Origin: Nocardia sp. NBC_01730
Lineage (GTDB): Bacteria > Actinomycetota > Actinomycetes > Mycobacteriales > Mycobacteriaceae
Direction: 5' to 3'
Length of the DNA stretch: 64,000 nucleotides
Assembly: GCF_035920445.1 (NCBI RefSeq)
Contig: NZ_CP109162.1
Location: 1,798,001 to 1,862,000 of the forward strand
Shown here: piece after piece, positions 34,382 to 43,785 of the stretch
How the letters are laid out: the number at the start of each line of letters is the position of its first letter
How positions within the stretch are numbered: the stretch's first letter is position 1
Translations under genes and position numbers: made by a program
Notes under the pieces: generated by a model
The model's input: only the letters and a program-made list of their open reading frames with translations
Told to the model about the DNA's origin: nothing
Databases searched by the model: none

Positions 34382-35737
34382 TCACGACCGTGTGCCCGTT
34401 CTCGAGTCGGTGCGGTCGTCGACCGGCATGGATGCCAGCTGGTTCACCAACCAGTCGCGGGCGAGTTCGGCGACCTTCTCCAACGCGCCCGGCTCGGCGA
34501 ACACGTGGGTGGCGCCGGGCACCACCGCCAGGGCGGTCTCACACGACATCTCTTGCGCCGCAAGGCGGTTCAGCTCCAGCACGACATGGTCGTCGCCGCC
34601 GACGATCAGCAGGGTCGGAGCCCGCACCGCGGCGAGGTCGGCACCGGCCAGATCCGGCCGGCCGCCCCGAGACACCACCGCGGCGATTTCCACCTTCGGG
34701 TCGACCGCCGCCCGAAGTGCCGCAGCGGCACCCGTGCTGGCCCCGAAGTACCCGATCCGCAGACCGAAGATCTCTTCCTGGCGGGTCAACCAGCCGGTGA
34801 CGTCGAGCAGCCGCTGCGACAGCAGTTCGATATCGAAAACCTGGGCCCGATGGATCTCCTCGTCCGAAGTGAGCAGATCGACAAGCAGCGTGCCCAGCCC
34901 CGCTCGGTTCAGCACCCCAGCCACATATCGGTTGCGAGGGCTGTGGCGGCTGCTGCCGCTGCCGTGTGCGAATACCACCATTCCGATCGGACTCTCCGGA
35001 ATGGTGAGATGCCCGGCCAGTTCAGCCTTTCCGGCGATCACTCGCACCTCATCGTCCCGCAGCGGCGGATCACCTGCAGGAGCCGGCTGTCGTTCCGGCA
35101 GATCTCCGGCGGCCCGACGCAGCAGCTCGACGACCTCGGCGTCGGAGACCTGGTCGAAACGGCGATACCAGCAGCCGACGGCGCCGAACCACACAGGCAC
35201 CTCGAGGCAGATCACCTCGTCGGCTTCGTCCGCCAGCACCGACATCGTGTCACGGGGCGCCACCGGAACGGCCAGCACAACGCTCCGCGCGCCGTGTGCC
35301 CACGCGACCTGGCAGGCTGCGCAGGCGGTCGCGCCGGTGGCGATGCCGTCGTCGACGATGACCACGGTGCGGCCTGACAGCGGGACACGCGGGTGCGTGC
35401 GCCGCAACCGCCCCGCCCGCCGCGAGAGTTCTTCGCGCTCATGGCGTTCCACGTTCGCCATATCCGCGCGGGCGAGTCGTGCGTGCGCGACGACGACATC
35501 GTTGGTCACCAGGACGTCGTCCTCGCCGATCGCGCCGAACGCGAGCTCTGGCTGATGTGGGACGCCGAGTTTGCGAATCACGATCACATCCAGCGGCGCT
35601 CCCAGCGCCCGCGCGACCTCGTAGGCGACGGGTACACCGCCGCGCGGCAGGCCGACCACGACAACATCCTCGTCCCGGAGATATTCCAACCGCGCCGCCA
35701 GCCGGTGGCCGGCGTCGCGGCGATCATCGAAAAGCAT
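34382..35737 (-). CDS. Phosphoribosyltransferase-dienelactone hydrolase fusion (Rv0571c-like)
   Basis: 451 residues. Residues 1-215 are a type I phosphoribosyltransferase with the PRPP motif VVIVDDGIATGAT (125-137) and VVGLPRGGVPVAYEVA. Residues 235-430 are an alpha/beta hydrolase of the dienelactone-hydrolase type, with nucleophile Ser334 in GYFGASTGAAAA, Asp382 in VGGDDHVV and His411 in GATHVF. In mycobacteria the same fusion (Rv0571c) and a related one (Rv2030c) belong to the DosR regulon. The reaction is unknown; coupling of a nucleobase or PRPP reaction to ester hydrolysis is conceivable. Degenerate DosR-like sites lie 185-240 bases upstream. Confidence 0.9.
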   Translation of the reverse strand: MLFDDRRDAGHRLAARLEYLRDEDVVVVGLPRGGVPVAYEVARALGAPLDVIVIRKLGVPHQPELAFGAIGEDDVLVTNDVVVAHARLARADMANVERHEREELSRRAGRLRRTHPRVPLSGRTVVIVDDGIATGATACAACQVAWAHGARSVVLAVPVAPRDTMSVLADEADEVICLEVPVWFGAVGCWYRRFDQVSDAEVVELLRRAAGDLPERQPAPAGDPPLRDDEVRVIAGKAELAGHLTIPESPIGMVVFAHGSGSSRHSPRNRYVAGVLNRAGLGTLLVDLLTSDEEIHRAQVFDIELLSQRLLDVTGWLTRQEEIFGLRIGYFGASTGAAAALRAAVDPKVEIAAVVSRGGRPDLAGADLAAVRAPTLLIVGGDDHVVLELNRLAAQEMSCETALAVVPGATHVFAEPGALEKVAELARDWLVNQLASMPVDDRTDSRTGTRS

Positions 35738-35921
35738 CGCAAACCTCCCTCATGGATCTCTCCAGCCTGGGCTGCGACATAGCGGGGCGGCAGGACCGAT
35801 CGTCGCCGAGCCGAGAGCCATTGGTCCCGGATACGCGCTCGGCTGCAGACCGGGAGCCTGGGCGAACGAATCAGTGCCCATCGCCATGCCCTCACCACGC
35901 CGCGCCCCAAACTGGGTTGAG

Positions 35922-35975
35922 AAGGCCACGAGCCGGGCAGAGGACGAAGGGCCTCGGCATAAGGGCCTTCGTAAT
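35922..35975. promoter_or_regulatory. Tandem weak DosR-like sites and hairpin
   Basis: AAGGCCACGAGCCG (35922-35935), AGGGCCTCGGCATA (35948-35961) and AGGGCCTTCGTAAT (35962-35975) partly follow the 5-4-5 pattern. The last two also form a hairpin (ACGAAGG...CCTTCGT). They are far from the leftward start at 35737, so weight is low. Confidence 0.3.
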
Positions 35976-36019
35976 CGGTTGCCGTCGGCCGGCACCGAGC
36001 ACAATTGCCGGTATGGACA

Positions 36020-36229
36020 ATGGACACCGCCCAGCATGTCGGCTCCCGAGCCAATGAGATCGAGCGACAGCTTCTCGGCATTGGATGCGATGTCTGCTGG
36101 TCGTCTCAGGATTCCGCATATATCGCGTTCGGTGTCGAGGTACCGGATCCGACGTGCACCGATGTCTGGTCGCCGGCGGCGGCGATCGACGGTTCGGGCG
36201 ACAAGATCCGCGCAACAGTCGTGGCGTAG
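36020..36229 (+). CDS. Possible small protein of unknown function
   Basis: 69 codons from ATG 36020: MDTAQHVGSRANEIERQLLG, then IGCDVCWSSQDSAYIAFGVE and a TGA. No ribosome site of note and no family recognised. It lies 90 bases ahead of the WS/DGAT gene on the same strand and may be a random frame. The rest of 35738-36319 shows only the weak sites listed separately. Confidence 0.25.
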   Translation: MDTAQHVGSRANEIERQLLGIGCDVCWSSQDSAYIAFGVEVPDPTCTDVWSPAAAIDGSGDKIRATVVA

Positions 36230-36319
36230 CCGAACCGGCCGGCGGATATCTGCGGGAGCCGGAAGCGGCGCGGTTCGAGGCGGTTCAAGGTATTGCGGCG
36301 CGTTCGAAGGCAATAGGCG

Positions 36320-37684
36320 ATGAGCCCACGCGAATCCCACATGTCGCAGTCGGACCTGTTCTCCTGGAAAATGGAACGGGATCCAGCCCTGCGCTCGACA
36401 ATCGTCTCGGTCCTGACACTGGATACCGATCCGGACTGGGATCGCCTGGTACGCACGATCGATCGCGGCACTCGGATCGTGCCGAAGTTGCGGGATCGGC
36501 TGGTCACCGCGCCCTTCGGGCTCGCCCCGCCCCGGTGGACACCTGATTCGGATTTCGATCTGTCCTGGCATCTACGACGTGCCGCGCTACCGGAACCGGC
36601 GAACCTGTCCGCGGTACTCGAGTTCGCTCGTACCGAGGCGATGACCGCGTTCGATCCCGTCCGGCCGCTGTGGCGGTCGACGTTGCTGAGCGGTTTGGAC
36701 GGTGCCGGCGGCGCGCTGGTGCTAACTGTGCACCACAGCCTCACCGACGGAATCGGCGGCATTCAGATCGCCACTGAGGTCCTCGACTTCGATCGTGCGG
36801 GAACCGATCGCAGCCATCCGCCCGAACCGCCGCCCGACCGTGATGGCGGGCTGCGGGACACCGTGGCGTGGAACTGGTCCGTCGGCTCAGATCTCCTCCG
36901 CAGCGGTATCACCGCAGCACCGCCGACCGTGTGGCGCGCTTTCACCCACCCGGTTCGGGCGGTACACGACGGCGCCGCGCTGGCAACCTCGCTGGTTCGC
37001 CTGGTCGAGCCCGCTACCACGACACTGTCACCGGTGATGACAGAGCGCGGTCTCGGTCGCCGTTTAGCGGTGCTCGACATTCCCGTCGCGCGACTGCGCG
37101 GCGCCGCGCACGCCGTGGGATGCTCGATGAACGATGCCTTCCTGACTGCCGTTCTTATCGGACTACGCACCTATCACGACCGGCACGGGTCACAGGTCGA
37201 CCATCTGCGGTTGACCATGCCGATCAGTCTTCGCGCGGCCGACGATCCACTTGGCGGCAATCGAATCACGCTGGCCCGCTTAATACTACCCGTCGACATC
37301 GCCGGGCCGATGGACCTGATGCGCGCCGTGAACGCCGTGGTCGGCAGTTGGCGCCGCGAACCGGCCATACCCCTGTCCGGCACCGTCGCGGCCGCGCTCA
37401 ATCGGTTGCCGGTCGGACTGCTCACTGGCATGCTCAAACATGTCGACTTCGTTGCCTCCGATGTCCCTGGTTCCCCGATACCGCTCTATCTCGCCGGTGC
37501 CCGGATCGACCGGATGTACGCTTTCGCTCCCACCCTCGGTACGGCTTTCAACGTGACACTGACCTCGCATGCCGGAACCTGCAACATCGGCATCAACGCG
37601 GACACTGCCGCCATCCCGGACCTCGCGATCCTGGCCGATTGTCTCGGCACAGGTTTCCACATCGTGGCCCACCTCGGCGGTTGA
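36320..37684 (+). CDS. Wax ester synthase/diacylglycerol acyltransferase (WS/DGAT)
   Basis: 454 residues, the normal family length. The active-site motif HHxxxDG is VHHSLTDGIGG (His138, His139, Asp143, Gly144), preceded by PLWRSTLL. The C-terminal domain has NDAFLTAVLIGLR and ends with CNIGINADTAAIPDLAI, DCLGTGF. The enzyme transfers a fatty acyl group from acyl-CoA to diacylglycerol, making storage triacylglycerol. Tgs1 (Rv3130c) of M. tuberculosis is the DosR-induced relative that makes lipid stores in hypoxia. ATG 36320 or ATG 36341 (MSQSDLFSW) may be the true start. A scrap of a second copy lies at 19619. Confidence 0.92.
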   Translation: MSPRESHMSQSDLFSWKMERDPALRSTIVSVLTLDTDPDWDRLVRTIDRGTRIVPKLRDRLVTAPFGLAPPRWTPDSDFDLSWHLRRAALPEPANLSAVLEFARTEAMTAFDPVRPLWRSTLLSGLDGAGGALVLTVHHSLTDGIGGIQIATEVLDFDRAGTDRSHPPEPPPDRDGGLRDTVAWNWSVGSDLLRSGITAAPPTVWRAFTHPVRAVHDGAALATSLVRLVEPATTTLSPVMTERGLGRRLAVLDIPVARLRGAAHAVGCSMNDAFLTAVLIGLRTYHDRHGSQVDHLRLTMPISLRAADDPLGGNRITLARLILPVDIAGPMDLMRAVNAVVGSWRREPAIPLSGTVAAALNRLPVGLLTGMLKHVDFVASDVPGSPIPLYLAGARIDRMYAFAPTLGTAFNVTLTSHAGTCNIGINADTAAIPDLAILADCLGTGFHIVAHLGG

Positions 37685-38213
37685 GCGCGAAGTGGAGGGA
37701 GGTTCGAACATGACGGCCGAAATATCGCAACCCTCCCCGACATGATCGGGTCCCAGATCGATCCGGCACCCGTGGGGTGGTCGGAATTGTTCGCGCCCAT
37801 CATGCGAGCTACCCGGCACACGATCGCCGCTAACGAGGAAGCCTCCCGCCGGGGCAGCTCGCCGCGCGTAGCGTCGAGAACGAGAGAGGGCTCGCCCACA
37901 CGACCAACACGGTCTGTCGCAGTCTCTACGAGTGGGAGGGACCCGCATCGGTGAGGCCTACGCCCGCGTCCTGTGGTGAGTTCTGGCGCTTGTCAGCGTG
38001 CGGCTGAACGGCGAGTCTTGCTCGGGCAGGCGCTGTCGCGCCGAAAGCCGCGACCGATTCTGGACCCACGCTCGCTGACGTGACAGATGGACATCCGGCG
38101 GATCGGCGTGCGCGACAGTTCCGGAGTGAGCGCTGTCGGGACCAGGCTGTGCCAGTGCGTGCCTGCGGTAAGTATCGAGGGCCGGAGCGAGATCCCGCTC
38201 CGTCGAGTGTGCT
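37685..38213. other. Gap between convergent genes
   Basis: 529 bases between the WS/DGAT stop and the stop of the leftward USP gene. No supported gene or hairpin. Confidence 0.45.
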
Positions 38214-39149
38214 TCAGCGCTGACGGACCACGATGATCGGGCACTCGACCGACTGAAGCAGCGCGTTGCTTGTGGAGCCGAGCAGTATTCCGGCGAATCC
38301 GCCGCGCCCGTGGCTGCCCACGACCACCAGCTGGGCACGCTCCGATTCATCGAGCAGGCAGCGGACAGGCCGGTCGCGTAACAGAACCCGTGTCACCGAT
38401 ACATCCGGATAGCGTTCCGTGTACCCAGCGAGGCTCTCGGCCAGTACTGCGTCTTCGGTGTCGTGAATGACGTCCCAGCCGGAGATGCCGACATCGAGTC
38501 CGCTCGTCTGGTCACTCCACGCGTGCAGGGCCATGATCGAAACCTTGCGCCGCGACGCCTCTTCGAAGGCGACCTCGACGGCCGGCACACTGTTCTCGGT
38601 GCCGTCGACCCCGACCAGCACCGGTTTGACCGACGACAGCGCATCGGTCGCTGACGTCGAATGCACCACGGTGACAGGACAGTGCGCGTGCCGGGTGACG
38701 GCTGTGCTCACCGAACCCAGCAACCCGCGCCGGATCGCACCCAGGCCGCGGCTACCGACGACGACCATCCGGGCCTGACGTGATCGGGTGATCAGGTACG
38801 GGATGATCGGATCGAAGACCAACTCGGTGGTGATGTCCAGTGCCTCGCCGTAGGCGGCCACCCGAGCGACTCCGTTGGCCTCGGTCAGGACGCGTTCGCC
38901 GTCCTTGCACAGCCATTCCGTGTCGGCATCGGTCAGCGCTACCCCGGGACCATAACCGGTTGGGATGGAGACGGAGGTGACGATGTGCAGCCGGCAGCAG
39001 TGCAGCCCGGCGTCCACCGCTGCCCACGCCACCGCGTGACAGGCAGTCGCCGAGCCGTCGACGGCGACCACGATCGGCGGACTGAACGGCTCCGAGGGTG
39101 ATGCGATGCGCTCGGCTACGGTGTCCTCTTCGCTGAATCGGGATGTCAT
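38214..39149 (-). CDS. Tandem universal stress protein
   Basis: 311 residues with two Usp domains (about 25-160 and 172-311). ATP-type motifs are VVVGSRGLGAIRRGLLGSVS in the first half and VVVGSHGRGGFAGILLGSTS in the second, so both halves look nucleotide-competent, unlike many tandem USPs in which only one does. ATG 39149 has AAAGGAATTCC upstream and overlaps the stop of the Rv1733c-like gene (ATGA). A longer upstream frame is not supported. It shares that gene's promoter with two DosR-like boxes at 39841-39877. Confidence 0.92.
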   Translation of the reverse strand: MTSRFSEEDTVAERIASPSEPFSPPIVVAVDGSATACHAVAWAAVDAGLHCCRLHIVTSVSIPTGYGPGVALTDADTEWLCKDGERVLTEANGVARVAAYGEALDITTELVFDPIIPYLITRSRQARMVVVGSRGLGAIRRGLLGSVSTAVTRHAHCPVTVVHSTSATDALSSVKPVLVGVDGTENSVPAVEVAFEEASRRKVSIMALHAWSDQTSGLDVGISGWDVIHDTEDAVLAESLAGYTERYPDVSVTRVLLRDRPVRCLLDESERAQLVVVGSHGRGGFAGILLGSTSNALLQSVECPIIVVRQR

Positions 39150-39757
39150 TGGAATTCCTTTCCGATCGAACGACTGATCTGTCGCCATTCCCTGTCCCAC
39201 CCTGCGTCGTGGCGGGTGCTCAGCAGTCGGACCGTGCAGGAGACCAGTGCCAGTGCACCGACCCAGATTCCGACTAGAAGTGCCAGACCTGCATTCATCG
39301 CGTCGACGGCGGCAGCGCCGGACTGCCGCGGTGGTGCGGTCGGCTTGCCGTCCGCGCCGAGCCACACCGGCACCTCATCACCCTGCGCCACCGCCTCGGG
39401 GACCTCCATGGTCGCCGCGCCGGAGCGGCCGCCCCGGTCCCATCGCAGAGCTGCTTCGAACCGCTCCTCGCTCATCCCGTGCCCGCCCAGGGTCACGATT
39501 CGCTCTGGCTTCGCGATCACGGTCGCCGGCACTACGACTTTTGTCGCGTTCTCGGCTCGGATCCGTTCCGCAGCCCAGGTGTAGGCAGCCGTTCCGACTG
39601 CTCCCGCGACAGGCACGGCGATGAGTATGACCACGACCGCCACGATCCGTACCAGCGCCTCTATCCGATCCGACACGCGCATCAGCGGACTGGAACTCCA
39701 TGGCCGGCTCCGCCACAGTCTGACCGGCAGCAGTGGGTATCGCGACACCTGAATCAC
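39146..39757 (-). CDS. Rv1733c-family two-helix membrane protein
   Basis: 203 residues. Two transmembrane helices (VRIVAVVVILIAVPVAGAVG near 37-56 and LALLVGIWVGALALVSCTV near 160-178) flank an external-type domain with ERIVTLGGHGMSEERFEAAL and DEVPVWLGADGKPTAPP. M. tuberculosis Rv1733c, a strongly DosR-induced protein of unknown function and a known T-cell antigen, has the same layout and similar length. The gene is translationally coupled to the USP gene (4-base ATGA overlap). Confidence 0.85.
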   Translation of the reverse strand: MIQVSRYPLLPVRLWRSRPWSSSPLMRVSDRIEALVRIVAVVVILIAVPVAGAVGTAAYTWAAERIRAENATKVVVPATVIAKPERIVTLGGHGMSEERFEAALRWDRGGRSGAATMEVPEAVAQGDEVPVWLGADGKPTAPPRQSGAAAVDAMNAGLALLVGIWVGALALVSCTVRLLSTRHDAGWDREWRQISRSIGKEFQ

Positions 39758-39840
39758 CCGCTTCCGACGGTGCCGCCACTCAGCGAGAATCGCGTTCGAT
39801 TCGATGTTTCGAGCATCCCGTGCGACGCGAGCCAGCAGCA

Positions 39841-39877
39841 GAGACCAAGGTCATCGTGTCGCCGAGTCCAGTGGCCC
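39841..39877. promoter_or_regulatory. Two DosR-like boxes before the Rv1733c/USP operon
   Basis: GAGACCAAGGTCAT (39841-39854) and GAGTCCAGTGGCCC (39864-39877) start 23 bases apart, 84-120 bases upstream of the start at 39757. Paired sites at about this spacing are usual for DosR-controlled promoters. The remaining sequence to 40236 holds no gene I recognise. Confidence 0.55.
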
Positions 39878-40236
39878 TGTTTCGGCATCCGAACCTCCCA
39901 CCACACTGCCGATAGCCCGGAACTACGCGAGTCCCGGCAGCAGTCGAGTGATCTCGATGCACACCGGTCGCCAGGATCACAGTGGCTGGACGACATCATC
40001 CAGCCGGGGCCACGGTGGCTCGCAAAATCGCTCGAACGAGCCCGAATCCAAGGGGCTGAGTTCGATCATCGCGAACTGCCGATCTCGGCATCGTGGACGC
40101 CGTTCGCCGGGGCAGCGACAGCCGCAACCGCCTCGACCTCGTGCCCTACCGACCGGCGGGCTGGTCAGGTGCGAAGGCACTCCCCTTTCGGTGACGCTGA
40201 CCCAAGCGGCATCACCAGCATCTTCCGACGGGAGGC

Positions 40237-40476
40237 TTATGCCTGCGGGCCGACATGTCTGCGCAGCGTGGCCAGCCGGCTGGCGAACTCCTTTTCGTCG
40301 ATCTCGCCACGCGCGAAACGCTCCTGGAGGAGCCATTCGGGGGCCGGCGGCGCGGGGTGGCGTGGGGTGCGGTCGGCGGGCAGCGCGAGCCGGACCAGCA
40401 GGACGACGCCCGCGATCAGCAGCCCCCAGAACAGCAGCATTCCGATCCCCATCCAGGCATACCCCCATCCGCCCAT
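40237..40476 (-). CDS. Small membrane protein with SHOCT domain
   Basis: 79 residues: one transmembrane helix (MGIGMLLFWGLLIAGVVLLV, about 9-28), a proline-rich linker, then the SHOCT motif WLLQERFARGEIDEKEFASR. SHOCT is a short oligomerisation motif often found at the ends of small membrane proteins. A DosR-like site, GGGACATCCGGGCC, lies 100 bases upstream. Function unknown. Confidence 0.8.
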   Translation of the reverse strand: MGGWGYAWMGIGMLLFWGLLIAGVVLLVRLALPADRTPRHPAPPAPEWLLQERFARGEIDEKEFASRLATLRRHVGPQA

Positions 40477-40575
40477 ATCGTGGTCGTATCAGAACATCAC
40501 CGGCGATCATCTCCCCCTACTCCCGCTCGACCTCGCGGTGTTCGCGCCGGTCGGATACATCACCAGCGTGCGCTG

Positions 40576-40589
40576 GGGACATCCGGGCC
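40576..40589. promoter_or_regulatory. DosR-like box upstream of the SHOCT gene
   Basis: GGGACATCCGGGCC keeps both GGGAC and a GGCC-type arm with a 4-base centre. The rest of 40477-40850 appears empty. Confidence 0.45.
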
Positions 40590-40850
40590 GACAGGGCCGA
40601 TCGGCACCATCGGGCGGTGACCAACGTACTCATCCTCGAATCGCGCACAGGCGTTCGGCGGCGGCGGAATCACGTCGGTCACTGAATCCACGCCCAGCTC
40701 ACCAGGATTGGTGACGGTGATGCTTGCCTATTGTGTTCGAGGAGCGCAGCCGGTCGTACCCGGCTCGGTTGACCGCCGCACTGGATCCATTCGAGCCGAC
40801 CAGCGGGCGCTGTAAACCTTGCGCGCGAGTTGAGCGCAGCTGTGGCTCGG

Positions 40851-43205
40851 TCATCGTGCATCCACAGCGCTGTCGATCGGTGTGTGCCCCAAGGTGAACA
40901 ACGCCTCGTCTTCCTGCGCGAAGTGCAGGGTGAGAATCGCGTCCAGGCCGTACAGCGTCGCACGCAGATCATCGATCTGATCCTCGCGGATGCCGTTGGG
41001 GGAATCGTCCACGTGGCGGCGGATCCGGTCGACCAGCCGCTCTATTTCGGTGTGTTCGCGGCTCATCGTCACCATCGCTTCCGGGTCCCGCAGGTAGTCG
41101 GTCAGCGCGGGATACAGTTGAGACTCCTCGGCATGCTCGTGCGGCAGCACGCGCTCGATAAGCAGCTCCAGCGCGTGCTGAACCGCGGTGTCGGCATTCG
41201 GGCCGGGACCGGATGCCAACGAGTCGGCGGCGTGCCGGACCGAGGCGCGCGCGGCCCGCAGCCTGTCGTGCTCGCGGGCGAACCGCGCCACCAGCGGATC
41301 AATCGCGGCAGTACGGCGACCGTGCCCGATCCGCAGGGCCCGCATCGCGTTCATGATCACCGCGACGTCGATACCTTCCTGCACCAGTGCACCCGCGGCG
41401 GGCTCGAGCAGACCGAAAGCGGCGGCGATCATTGCCAGCAGTGACAGCGTCATGCCTGCGACCGCACTCTGCACGGCCAGCCGACGTGCGCGCTGCGCGA
41501 TGTCGACAGCGTCGGCCAGCCGATCGATGCGATCGTCCACGATCACCGCGTCGGCCGCTTGAACCGCGGCGGTCGACCCGCGCGAACCCAGCGCGATGCC
41601 GATGTCCGCGGCGGCCAGTGCGGGCGCGTCGTTCACCCCGTCCCCGACCATCGTGGTCACGCCATGGTGGCGTTCGGCGCGAATGGCGGCGATCTTGTCG
41701 GCGGGGTCTGCGTCGGCGAGCACCTCGGTGAGACCCAGCATCCGCGCCACCTCGGTGGCATTGTCCACCCGGTCTCCGGTGAGCAGCAGCAGCCGCGACA
41801 GCCCTGCTGCTCGCAACCGGCGCATGGTGCGGGCGGCGTCGTCCCGCAGGCGATCACGCACCAGCAGCGCAGCGACGGGCACTCCGTCGATCGAAACCCA
41901 GATCACGCCCGCGAGGTCGAGCCTGGCTCGCCGCAGCACCGCCTCGGCCCACGGCGCAGGCTCGGTGTGCGCGGGCAGCCGCCCGACTCGCACCCGATGC
42001 CCGTCGACCGTACCGGTCGCGCCCTGGCCGGGTTCTTCCGAAACCCGTTCCGCTGTAGCGGGTGCCAGCCCGTGCAGCTCGGCGGCCCGAGTTACCGCGC
42101 GAGCGAGCACGTGTGGCGAGAACTGCTCGACGGCGGCCGCCCGGCACAGCGCCTGATCCGCGTCGATGTCCGGCGCGGTCAGAATGTCGATCACCTCCGG
42201 ACGCCCGACGGTGACAGTGCCGGTCTTGTCCATCGCCAGAGATCGTGTGCGCCCGAGAATTTCGAGCGCGGCGCCATTCTTGACCACCACGCCGGCCCTG
42301 GCCATGCGCGACATTCCCGCCGTGATGGCTACCGGCACCGCCAGCAGCAGCGGGCACGGAGTAGCGGTGACGACGACAGCGACCGCACGCACCGGATCCC
42401 GAGCCAGCACCCAGGCCGCGCCCGCGACGACCAACGCGAGAGGAAGGAACCACACCGCCACCCGATCGGCCAACCGCGCCACCGGAGCCGTCTCGGCGGC
42501 CGCCTGCTCGGCCAGCGCGACGATGCCAGCATAGGTGCTGTTCTCGACCGTGGCGCCAGCTCTGATGTCCGCCGTCGCACCAGCGTTGACCACTCCGCTG
42601 CGCACCTGGGCACCCGCGCGGTGAACCATCGGTATGGATTCCCCGGTCAACGCCGATTCGTCGAATACACCCGCTGTCGTCAGTGTTCCGTCGACTGGAA
42701 CGGTCTCGCCCGATAGCACGACCACGGTGTCGCCGCGCCCGATCTCGGTGGCCGCGACGGTCTCGATCCTGTCCCGCCGCCGCCGGTGTGCCTGGGCCGG
42801 GGCACGTTGCAGCAGCGCGGACAGGTCGCGTCCAGCCCGCCTGCCCGCGTACGCGTCCAACACCCTGCCGGTGGCCACCATCAGGGCGATCAGCGCACCA
42901 GCGAAGTACTCACCGACCGCGGCTGCGCCGACCAGCGCGATCAAAGCCAGGAGATCGGCGCCATATCGGCCCCGCCGAAGATCGCGTAGCACCCAGATCG
43001 CGGCCGGGACGAGTGCGACGACGGTAGCGGCGAGCCACGTTACTTCGGCGGCGTTCGCGTTGAACGGACGCGCCACCAGCCCGGCTACGCCGAGTACGCC
43101 GATCGTCGACATTAACGCGATCTCACGAATTCCCTGTTCCGCCTGGGCTTTCCGAGCATCACCAGCGTTCTTACCGCTCCGACTTCTCCGATGTGCCCAT
43201 GTCAT
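40851..43205 (-). CDS. P1B-type metal ATPase fused to a hemerythrin domain
   Basis: 784 residues. The ATPase core has the metal-site motif TPCP (282-285, where CPC or SPC is usual), actuator TGES (187-190), phosphorylated Asp326 in DKTGT and GDGVNDAP (521-528), with six to eight membrane helices and no N-terminal metal-binding domain. From about 635 to 775 comes a hemerythrin-type four-helix bundle with the di-iron ligands in EHD (His646), HEHAEES (His689/His691), EHTEIER (His718) and HFAQEDE (His761, Glu765). Hemerythrins bind O2 or NO at two irons, so transport may respond to oxygen, or the transported metal may be iron. Both points are inference. GGAGG precedes the ATG. It follows the small membrane gene at 43267 as an operon. 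Confidence 0.88.
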   Translation of the reverse strand: MTWAHRRSRSGKNAGDARKAQAEQGIREIALMSTIGVLGVAGLVARPFNANAAEVTWLAATVVALVPAAIWVLRDLRRGRYGADLLALIALVGAAAVGEYFAGALIALMVATGRVLDAYAGRRAGRDLSALLQRAPAQAHRRRRDRIETVAATEIGRGDTVVVLSGETVPVDGTLTTAGVFDESALTGESIPMVHRAGAQVRSGVVNAGATADIRAGATVENSTYAGIVALAEQAAAETAPVARLADRVAVWFLPLALVVAGAAWVLARDPVRAVAVVVTATPCPLLLAVPVAITAGMSRMARAGVVVKNGAALEILGRTRSLAMDKTGTVTVGRPEVIDILTAPDIDADQALCRAAAVEQFSPHVLARAVTRAAELHGLAPATAERVSEEPGQGATGTVDGHRVRVGRLPAHTEPAPWAEAVLRRARLDLAGVIWVSIDGVPVAALLVRDRLRDDAARTMRRLRAAGLSRLLLLTGDRVDNATEVARMLGLTEVLADADPADKIAAIRAERHHGVTTMVGDGVNDAPALAAADIGIALGSRGSTAAVQAADAVIVDDRIDRLADAVDIAQRARRLAVQSAVAGMTLSLLAMIAAAFGLLEPAAGALVQEGIDVAVIMNAMRALRIGHGRRTAAIDPLVARFAREHDRLRAARASVRHAADSLASGPGPNADTAVQHALELLIERVLPHEHAEESQLYPALTDYLRDPEAMVTMSREHTEIERLVDRIRRHVDDSPNGIREDQIDDLRATLYGLDAILTLHFAQEDEALFTLGHTPIDSAVDAR

Positions 43206-43266
43206 CCGGAGCCTCCTGTTCGAACTTCGACGCCGCGGTCCGGGCAGGTGTGCTGCATCGGTCGGG

Positions 43267-43602
43267 TCAGGCCACTCGACGCAGGTTCTGACTCTTCTCC
43301 AACGTTTCGGCCTCGTCCGCCTGCTTGCGGGCCAGCCCCTCGAAGAATCCGAGGACAGGCTGCCAGAAGTAGCCGGCGCCAGCGATGATGAGGCCGGTGA
43401 ACACGATACCGAGCGCGTGATTGCGAATCGGCAGATCCCACGCCGCGAACAAATCGAAGTCGGCTATCCACGCCGCCGCGATACCGATGACGACCAAGGT
43501 CATAGCGAGGAATTCGCGCGCCATCTCGAGATAGCGAACCGCGAACCGGGTAACGACCAGCGCCGCGAGTCCGAGGAGAACGATCATTCCGAATGCGTTC
43601 AC
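43267..43602 (-). CDS. Three-helix membrane protein upstream of the ATPase
   Basis: 111 residues from GTG 43602, with AAAGGAG nine bases upstream. Three hydrophobic helices: AFGMIVLLGLAALVVTRFAV, EFLAMTLVVIGIAAAWIADF and HALGIVFTGLIIAGAGYFW. The tail is charged (ARKQADEAETLEKSQNL). No named family recognised. It lies 61 bases before the ATPase-hemerythrin gene and shares its promoter, so it may be a partner of that pump. DosR-like boxes are at 43691 and 43786. Confidence 0.75.
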   Translation of the reverse strand: MNAFGMIVLLGLAALVVTRFAVRYLEMAREFLAMTLVVIGIAAAWIADFDLFAAWDLPIRNHALGIVFTGLIIAGAGYFWQPVLGFFEGLARKQADEAETLEKSQNLRRVA

Positions 43603-43690
43603 GACTTGACTCCTTTCTTGTCTGTGCAAGCCGGTCTCTACGATGCACCGTCGAGCAATCCCCTGGCAGTGCATCGTGTCACCGGTTGTC

Positions 43691-43704
43691 ATGACCTTTG
43701 GCCC
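43691..43704. promoter_or_regulatory. DosR-like box for the membrane protein/ATPase operon
   Basis: ATGACCTTTGGCCC lies about 90 bases upstream of GTG 43602. A second site, GACCCTGAAGGTCC, lies at 43786-43799. Confidence 0.55.
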
Positions 43705-43785
43705 ACGGCGTTTAGACCGTGGCCGATCGGGGTCGCGCCCCAGCGCACCGTTCGCTGCTTACTGGTCGAGATCTCTCGGCCCACC

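Noticed and set aside
34092..35555. 487-codon open frame on the plus strand
   Set aside because: Antisense to the phosphoribosyltransferase-hydrolase gene; Ser/Arg-rich shadow.
39479..40714. 411-codon open frame on the plus strand
   Set aside because: Covers the Rv1733c-like and SHOCT genes antisense and two DosR-like boxes; no domain.
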